Below are positions 56,785-64,000 of a stretch of DNA of 64,000 nucleotides, one piece after another (the first letter of the stretch is position 1; every line of letters begins with the position of its first letter). Position numbers and translations under genes: made by a program. This DNA is from Jiangella gansuensis DSM 44835 (GTDB lineage Bacteria; Actinomycetota; Actinomycetes; Jiangellales; Jiangellaceae). The stretch covers positions 4,866,070 through 4,930,069 of the forward strand of contig NZ_KI911782.1 in assembly GCF_000515395.1 (NCBI RefSeq), read 5' to 3'. Under the pieces are notes generated by a model. That model did not search any database and had not been told where the DNA came from. It saw nothing but the letters and a program-made list of their open reading frames with translations.

Positions 56785-56814
56785 GTGGGAGGCCGTCGCG
56801 AGGCGGCCTCCCAC
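56785..56814 (-). terminator. Hairpin between rpoB and rpoC
   Basis: Perfect 11-bp repeat GTGGGAGGCCG / CGGCCTCCCAC (56785-56795 / 56804-56814), 8-nt loop, 7 nt after the rpoB stop, no T-run. rpoC must be reached by read-through or its own promoter. Confidence 0.6.
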
Positions 56815-56820
56815 CACCCG

Positions 56821-60285
<3,465 letters not shown>

Positions 60286-60374
60286 CAGGGGTCCTTCCGA
60301 GGGCACACGGTCGGAATGCAAGCGCGGTCCTCAACCCACACGGGCAGCATCGGCGAAGGGCAGCGCAAAGCTGC

Positions 60375-60404
60375 AGTCTAACCCAAAGGGCACACTGCTG
60401 TCGA
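60375..60404 (-). promoter_or_regulatory. rpoB promoter
   Basis: Minus strand TCGACA (60404-60399), 18 bp, TAGACT (60380-60375); predicted start near 60368. Confidence 0.6.
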
Positions 60405-60672
60405 GTGGTTCGCCACTCTGCCCGTCGCTCTCCCTGGCATCTCCCACCTCTGTGCCCCCTCAGCATCTCGTCAGGAGGTCGCCCGCGTCAAGCACCGACG
60501 CCCGCGATGTGGTCGTTTTCTCCCCTTGACGACCGTGTTCACCGTGGTCAGAGCCAGATGTCGACGATCCCGAACAGTTGTCCAGATCCATTCTGGCCGG
60601 CGCGCCGGTCGCCGCGAGGCCCAGCCGACGGCAACCGTGCCGCGCCCCGGGCCAAGCCGACAGAGAGCCGAA

Positions 60673-60717
60673 ACGGCCGGGTCCGGCACCCCGCGTGGGG
60701 ATGCCGGACCCGGCCGT
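60673..60717 (-). terminator. Terminator after rplL
   Basis: Perfect 16-bp repeat (60673-60688 / 60702-60717) extended inward by CCCC-GCGT-GGGG with one bulged base, giving a 20-bp stem; it starts 25 nt after the rplL stop. TTCGG follows rather than a long T-run. Confidence 0.8.
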
Positions 60718-60742
60718 AGAGAGCTGTCGAGTGGTCAGAGAC

Positions 60743-61138
60743 TCACTTGATGCTGACAGTGGCGCCGGCGCCCTCGAGGGCCTCCTTGGCCTTGTCGGCA
60801 GCCTCCTTGTTGACCTTCTCCAGCAGCGGCTTCGGAGCGGCCTCGACGAGGTCCTTGGCCTCCTTGAGGCCGAGCGAGGTGAGCCCGCGGACCTCCTTGA
60901 TGACCTGGATCTTCTTGTCGCCGGCCGACTCGAGGATGACGTCGAACTCGTCCTTCTCCTCGGCGGCGGCCTCGCCGCCACCCGCACCACCGGCGGCCGG
61001 AGCCGCGGCAGCGACGGCGACCGGAGCGGCCGCGGTGACCTCGAAGGTCTCCTCGAACTTCTTCACGAACTCGGAGAGCTCGATGAGGGACATCTCCTTG
61101 AACGCGTCCAGGAGCTCCTCGGTGTTGAGCTTCGCCAT
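60743..61138 (-). CDS. rplL: 50S ribosomal protein L7/L12
   Basis: Multicopy stalk protein that recruits GTPase factors. 131 residues: N-terminal dimer domain [44 protein letters not shown], an Ala/Gly hinge, and the C-terminal domain [68 protein letters not shown]. Confidence 0.98.
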   Translation of the reverse strand: MAKLNTEELLDAFKEMSLIELSEFVKKFEETFEVTAAAPVAVAAAAPAAGGAGGGEAAAEEKDEFDVILESAGDKKIQVIKEVRGLTSLGLKEAKDLVEAAPKPLLEKVNKEAADKAKEALEGAGATVSIK

Positions 61139-61213
61139 GGTGGCGGGTTCCTTTCTCTGGTCGGCTGATGCCGGTTGTCGTACGGGCTCGGGGTCTCGTG
61201 ACGACCCCCGGGG

Positions 61214-61885
61214 TCAGCCCTCGTTCTGCTCCGCCGCCGGGGCATCGGCCTCGGCGGGCGCGTCGGCGGCGGCCTCGGCCGGCGCCTCAGCCGTCTCGGC
61301 GGCAGCCTCGGCAGCGGGCTCCTCCGCGGCGGGGGCCGGCGTGCCGGCACCACCCGCGAGGATGCTGGGGTCGGCCTCGGCCTTCTGCCGCAGCGCCTCG
61401 ACGACGCGAGCGGTCTGCGCCAGCGGGGCGGCGAACAGCGACACCGCGTTCTGCAGCGACGCCTTCATCGCACCGGCCAGCTTGGACAGCAGAACCTCAC
61501 GCGACTCGAGGTCGGCGAGCTTCGTGATCTCCTCGCTCGAGAGCGGCGCGCCCTCGAGCAGGCCGCCCTTCACGACGAGGACGGGGTTGGCCTTGGCGAA
61601 GTCACGCAGGCCCTTGGCGGCCTCGACCGGGTCGCCCTTGACGAAGGCGATGGCCGACGGACCGGTCAGGTACTGGTCGAGCCCATCGATCCCGGCCTCT
61701 TTGGCCGCGATCTTGGTCAGCGTGTTCTTCACCACGGCGTAGGACGCGTTCCCACCGAGCGACCGACGGAGGTCCGTCAGCTGCTTGACGGTGAGGCCGC
61801 GGTACTCGGTCAGCACGACCGCGTTGCTGGAACGGAACTCGTCCGCCAGATCCGCGACCGCGGCTGCCTTGTCAGGCCTCGCCAT
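61214..61885 (-). CDS. rplJ: 50S ribosomal protein L10 with Ala/Glu-rich tail
   Basis: Stalk base; binds L12 dimers and, in other bacteria, its own leader mRNA. ATG 61885 gives [45 protein letters not shown] with AAGGAG upstream; upstream open frame to 61966 crosses the leader hairpin and is rejected. Core to ~175; the last ~45 residues are Ala/Glu/Pro repeats, likely disordered, beyond the L12-binding helix. 223 residues. Confidence 0.97.
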   Translation of the reverse strand: MARPDKAAAVADLADEFRSSNAVVLTEYRGLTVKQLTDLRRSLGGNASYAVVKNTLTKIAAKEAGIDGLDQYLTGPSAIAFVKGDPVEAAKGLRDFAKANPVLVVKGGLLEGAPLSSEEITKLADLESREVLLSKLAGAMKASLQNAVSLFAAPLAQTARVVEALRQKAEADPSILAGGAGTPAPAAEEPAAEAAAETAEAPAEAAADAPAEADAPAAEQNEG

Positions 61886-61930
61886 GCGGCTCCTTCTGCA
61901 GATGGTGGTGCCGGCGAGCCCACGGACATG

Positions 61931-61958
61931 AAAAACGCCCCGGCGCAGGCGCGGGGCG
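61931..61958 (-). terminator. Candidate attenuator in the rplJL leader
   Basis: On the transcribed strand CGCCCCG, a GC-rich loop, CGGGGCG, then TTTTT: a textbook intrinsic terminator. It lies downstream of the rplJ promoter (predicted start near 62076) and 46 nt before the rplJ start, so it would end rplJ transcripts early unless the leader refolds. Confidence 0.7.
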
Positions 61959-62082
61959 GCGGTCACACCGGCAGAAGCCGATGTCGACGTTCACTCTCAC
62001 CTGCGCGGGCCGCCCACATGGCTGCGGGACCTTCGTCACGATCGACTGGCGACCGTGAGACCGGCGGTCTTTGGCACGATGA

Positions 62083-62112
62083 ATCATACGGGCCTGGCAC
62101 GCGCGACGCCAA
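62083..62112 (-). promoter_or_regulatory. rplJL promoter
   Basis: Minus strand TTGGCG (62112-62107), 18 bp, TATGAT (62088-62083). Predicted leader of about 190 nt contains the attenuator-like hairpin. Confidence 0.65.
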
Positions 62113-62139
62113 ATCCGCCCCACTTCTGGAGAGGGGAGG

Positions 62140-63918
62140 TCAGCCCAGAGGGCCGGTGGCCTGGTCGGCTCGGAAGGAGTGGACCATGTTGCGCAATTCC
62201 TCGGTCCGCTCATCCGGCCAGTTCTCCGGCGGCGCGACGGCCAGCCAGGCGTCGACGAGCTCGCCGCCGTAGTTGTGCCCGTGCCCGGCCGGCACCGTGG
62301 CCGAAAGGGCCATGTCGGCGGTGATCTGCCAGAAGGTGACGAACGGATACCAGTCGAGGGTGGGCAGCACGTCCGGACCGTGCTCTTCGTCGATCCACTC
62401 CGGCCGGCTGAACATCAGATCCCACGACCACAGCGTCACCGGGTCGGAGGCGTGCTGCAGGAACAGCACCGGCGGTGCATCGTCGTCGAAGTCCAGGTCC
62501 AGCGGTTCCTGCCAGCCGCCCCAGAACTTCACCTCGCCGCCACCCTGGTACACCGGCAACCGGGACGGCGAGCCGGGTTCACGCTCGGCGGTGAACGTGG
62601 TGCGCAGGTCGTGGTGGTCCGGCGATCCGACCCACAGCGCGCCGTCGACCTTGCTCTGCAGGTCCTCCAACGAGTCGAACGCCGCGCCGCTGCCCATGGC
62701 GCCGAGGCTCTCGCCGTAGACGATGAGCTTCGGGCGGTCGTCCTCCGGTAGCTCCGCCCAGGCGGCGTGGACCGCGTCGAACAGTGCCGTGCCGGCGAGA
62801 CGTACCTGCTCCTGGTCGGCGACGAACGAGATCCAGCTGGGCAGATACGAATACTGCACCGCGACGATCGCGGAGTCGCCGTTGTAGAGGTACTCCAGCG
62901 CGTCGGCGGCTGCGCCGTCCACCCAGCCGGTGCCGGTGGTGGTGACGACGACGAGCACCTCGCGCTCGAAGCCGCCGGCCCGTTCCAGCTCACGCACCGC
63001 CAGCGACGCCAGGCCGGCCGGCGTCTCCGCGGAGTCCATACCGATGTAGGCCCGGACCGGGTTCATGGCCGGCCGGCCGTTGAACCGCGTCAGCTCACCG
63101 ACGGTCGGGCCGGACGACACGAACTCGCGTCCCTTGCGTCCCAGCGAGTCCCACGACACGAGCGACCCCGGACCGCCGGAATGGCTGGTGCTGGTGGGGG
63201 CATTGTTGCCGGCCTCGGTCTCCATGTTGACTGCGGCGAACGCGTCATTGGCGACGCCCAGCAACGACGGATAGAGCAGTCCGGTCCACGACCAGAACGC
63301 CAACCCCGTGACACACAGCACCGACGCGACCAGCGCCGCCAACGGCGGCACCCACCGGGCGAAGAACCGGCGCAGCCGGCGGGACGCACCACGGATCAGC
63401 CGGCCGGCTGCCAGGAAGACGATGAAGATGGCACCGGCCACCAGCAGGAGCAGCAGATAGTGGTTGGGCCCGGGGCTCGGCACGCCCATGAGCGTGCGCA
63501 GCTCGGTCTGCCACCCGGCCGTCGACGTCAGGTACCACGCCGCCGCGCCGGACGTCGTCACCCCCAACGACCACCACGCGATCAGCCGGACCCGTCGCGA
63601 CGGGGCGAGCAGCGCCGGGCGCACCCGGCGGAGCACCAGGCGAACGACCCATGCGATCAACACGCCCAGCGCGTAGCCGATGGTGGCGGTGAGACCGCTC
63701 ACCATGGCCTGGTAGATCCAGGTGCGTGGCAGCAGGGACGGCGTGAGCGACCAGCAGAAGAAGCAGGCGGCACCGATGATGCCGCCGAAGTCGGGTGTCA
63801 GCCAGTTCAGGAACCGGCCGAGTAGGGGGATGCGGCGCACGGACGGGAGCGTGCGGCCTCGCATCACTGCCCGGTCGAGCAGTTGCGTCACCGACACCAC
63901 GCCCTGGGCACATGACAA
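62140..63918 (-). CDS. Integral-membrane alpha/beta-hydrolase (DUF2319 / Abhydrolase_9 type)
   Basis: A ~590-residue protein. The N-terminal third has about five membrane helices (around 45-62, 68-95, 108-128, 150-172, 190-220). The outer C-terminal part is an alpha/beta-hydrolase: nucleophile elbow VYGESLGAMG (Ser), acidic region DLDFDDDAPPVLFLQHASDPVTLWSWDLMF and the late His in GHGHNYGGELVDAW. It matches the actinobacterial alpha/beta-hydrolase membrane family of unknown substrate; lipid or wall-related esters are a guess. The start is uncertain: the open frame begins with TTG 63918, with GTG at 63900 or 63891 and ATG at 63864 as alternatives. Last gene before the rplJ promoter. Confidence 0.85.
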   Translation of the reverse strand: MSCAQGVVSVTQLLDRAVMRGRTLPSVRRIPLLGRFLNWLTPDFGGIIGAACFFCWSLTPSLLPRTWIYQAMVSGLTATIGYALGVLIAWVVRLVLRRVRPALLAPSRRVRLIAWWSLGVTTSGAAAWYLTSTAGWQTELRTLMGVPSPGPNHYLLLLLVAGAIFIVFLAAGRLIRGASRRLRRFFARWVPPLAALVASVLCVTGLAFWSWTGLLYPSLLGVANDAFAAVNMETEAGNNAPTSTSHSGGPGSLVSWDSLGRKGREFVSSGPTVGELTRFNGRPAMNPVRAYIGMDSAETPAGLASLAVRELERAGGFEREVLVVVTTTGTGWVDGAAADALEYLYNGDSAIVAVQYSYLPSWISFVADQEQVRLAGTALFDAVHAAWAELPEDDRPKLIVYGESLGAMGSGAAFDSLEDLQSKVDGALWVGSPDHHDLRTTFTAEREPGSPSRLPVYQGGGEVKFWGGWQEPLDLDFDDDAPPVLFLQHASDPVTLWSWDLMFSRPEWIDEEHGPDVLPTLDWYPFVTFWQITADMALSATVPAGHGHNYGGELVDAWLAVAPPENWPDERTEELRNMVHSFRADQATGPLG

Positions 63919-63960
63919 GGCGACCGCCGCGTGCAGCCAGGCTGTCTCGCGGCGGTCGCC
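63919..63960 (-). terminator. Hairpin upstream of the hydrolase, first of two
   Basis: Perfect 13-bp repeat GGCGACCGCCGCG / CGCGGCGGTCGCC with a 16-nt loop. Probably terminates a gene beyond the window (rplA is expected there by actinobacterial order, not seen). Confidence 0.55.
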
Positions 63961-63964
63961 AGTC

Positions 63965-63989
63965 GGTGAGCCGTCAGCAACGGCTCACC
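63965..63989 (-). terminator. Hairpin upstream of the hydrolase, second of two
   Basis: Perfect 10-bp repeat GGTGAGCCGT-CAGCA-ACGGCTCACC with a 5-nt loop, 4 bp from the previous hairpin. Tandem terminators are plausible. Confidence 0.55.
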
Positions 63990-64000
63990 GGTGTGGTGCT

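Larger units (their letters stand above)
60286..60742. other. rplL-rpoB intergenic region
   Basis: No gene. From rplL: the rplL terminator (60717-60673), then about 270 bp of unassigned sequence, then the rpoB promoter (60404-60375) and a ~85-nt leader. The rif operon is therefore split into a rplJL and a rpoBC transcription unit, at least in part. Confidence 0.65.

Overview
The window is a 64 kb stretch of a very GC-rich actinobacterial chromosome. The evidence is the strong G/C bias at third codon positions, frequent GTG and TTG starts, several promoters placed for leaderless mRNAs, the actinobacterial gene order glmS / coaA / glmM-rpsI-rplM / truA-rplQ-rpoA, zinc-binding S14 and L36, and an HTH-fused citrate synthase next to a CitA-type one. 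A filamentous or nocardioform actinomycete, possibly near Jiangellales, would fit, but the family cannot be fixed from sequence alone. There is no rRNA gene, complete tRNA gene, CRISPR array or insertion sequence.

Layout. 1-5,909: amino-sugar and CoA genes (3' part missing glmS, coaA, an acetyltransferase, glmM) and rpsI/rplM. 6,180-27,240: a 21 kb accessory block between rplM and truA. It holds two divergent citrate synthases, an HxlR regulator facing an FAD oxidoreductase, a Phd/RelE toxin-antitoxin pair, and a 14 kb leftward gene train. The train runs from a receiver-cyclase fusion through an ABC ATPase, three FtsX-type permeases, a histidine kinase, a NarL-type regulator and a stand-alone receiver to an ABC-F ATPase. 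Beside it lie a small membrane protein and a divergent protein with a cyclic-nucleotide-binding domain. In Mycobacterium tuberculosis the ESX-4 secretion locus occupies this same truA/rplM interval.

27,275-50,216: an almost continuous leftward ribosomal supercluster: rpsL-rpsG-fusA-tuf (str), rpsJ to rpsQ (S10), rplN to adk-map (spc), then infA-rpmJ-rpsM-rpsK-rpsD-rpoA-rplQ-truA (alpha). 50,694-52,536: a rightward, translationally coupled three-gene operon inserted between rpsL and rpoC. Its first and third products carry the R / S-T-S / E-x-E signature of mono-ADP-ribosyltransferases, and its middle product is a small charged protein. 52,819-63,918: rpoC, rpoB, rplL, rplJ and an integral-membrane alpha/beta-hydrolase, all leftward.

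How the parts work together. The ribosomal and RNA polymerase genes are punctuated by strong GC hairpins (after rplM-rpsI, rplQ, rpsD, rplO, tuf, rpoC, rpoB and rplL). The rplJ leader carries a hairpin plus T-run downstream of its own promoter, which looks like an L10-type attenuator. In the accessory block the train looks like an envelope or antibiotic stress module. A near-perfect palindrome (GGGTGC-N2-GCACCC) lies 67 bp before the starts of both the cyclase gene and the stand-alone receiver gene, and about 75 bp before the small membrane protein gene, suggesting one operator or promoter element. The cyclase and the neighbouring cyclic-nucleotide-binding protein suggest a local cAMP circuit. 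RpoB has Asn where rifampicin-sensitive enzymes have Ser531 (E. coli numbering). The best candidates for new biology are the ADP-ribosyltransferase operon and the cyclase/ABC/ABC-F module.
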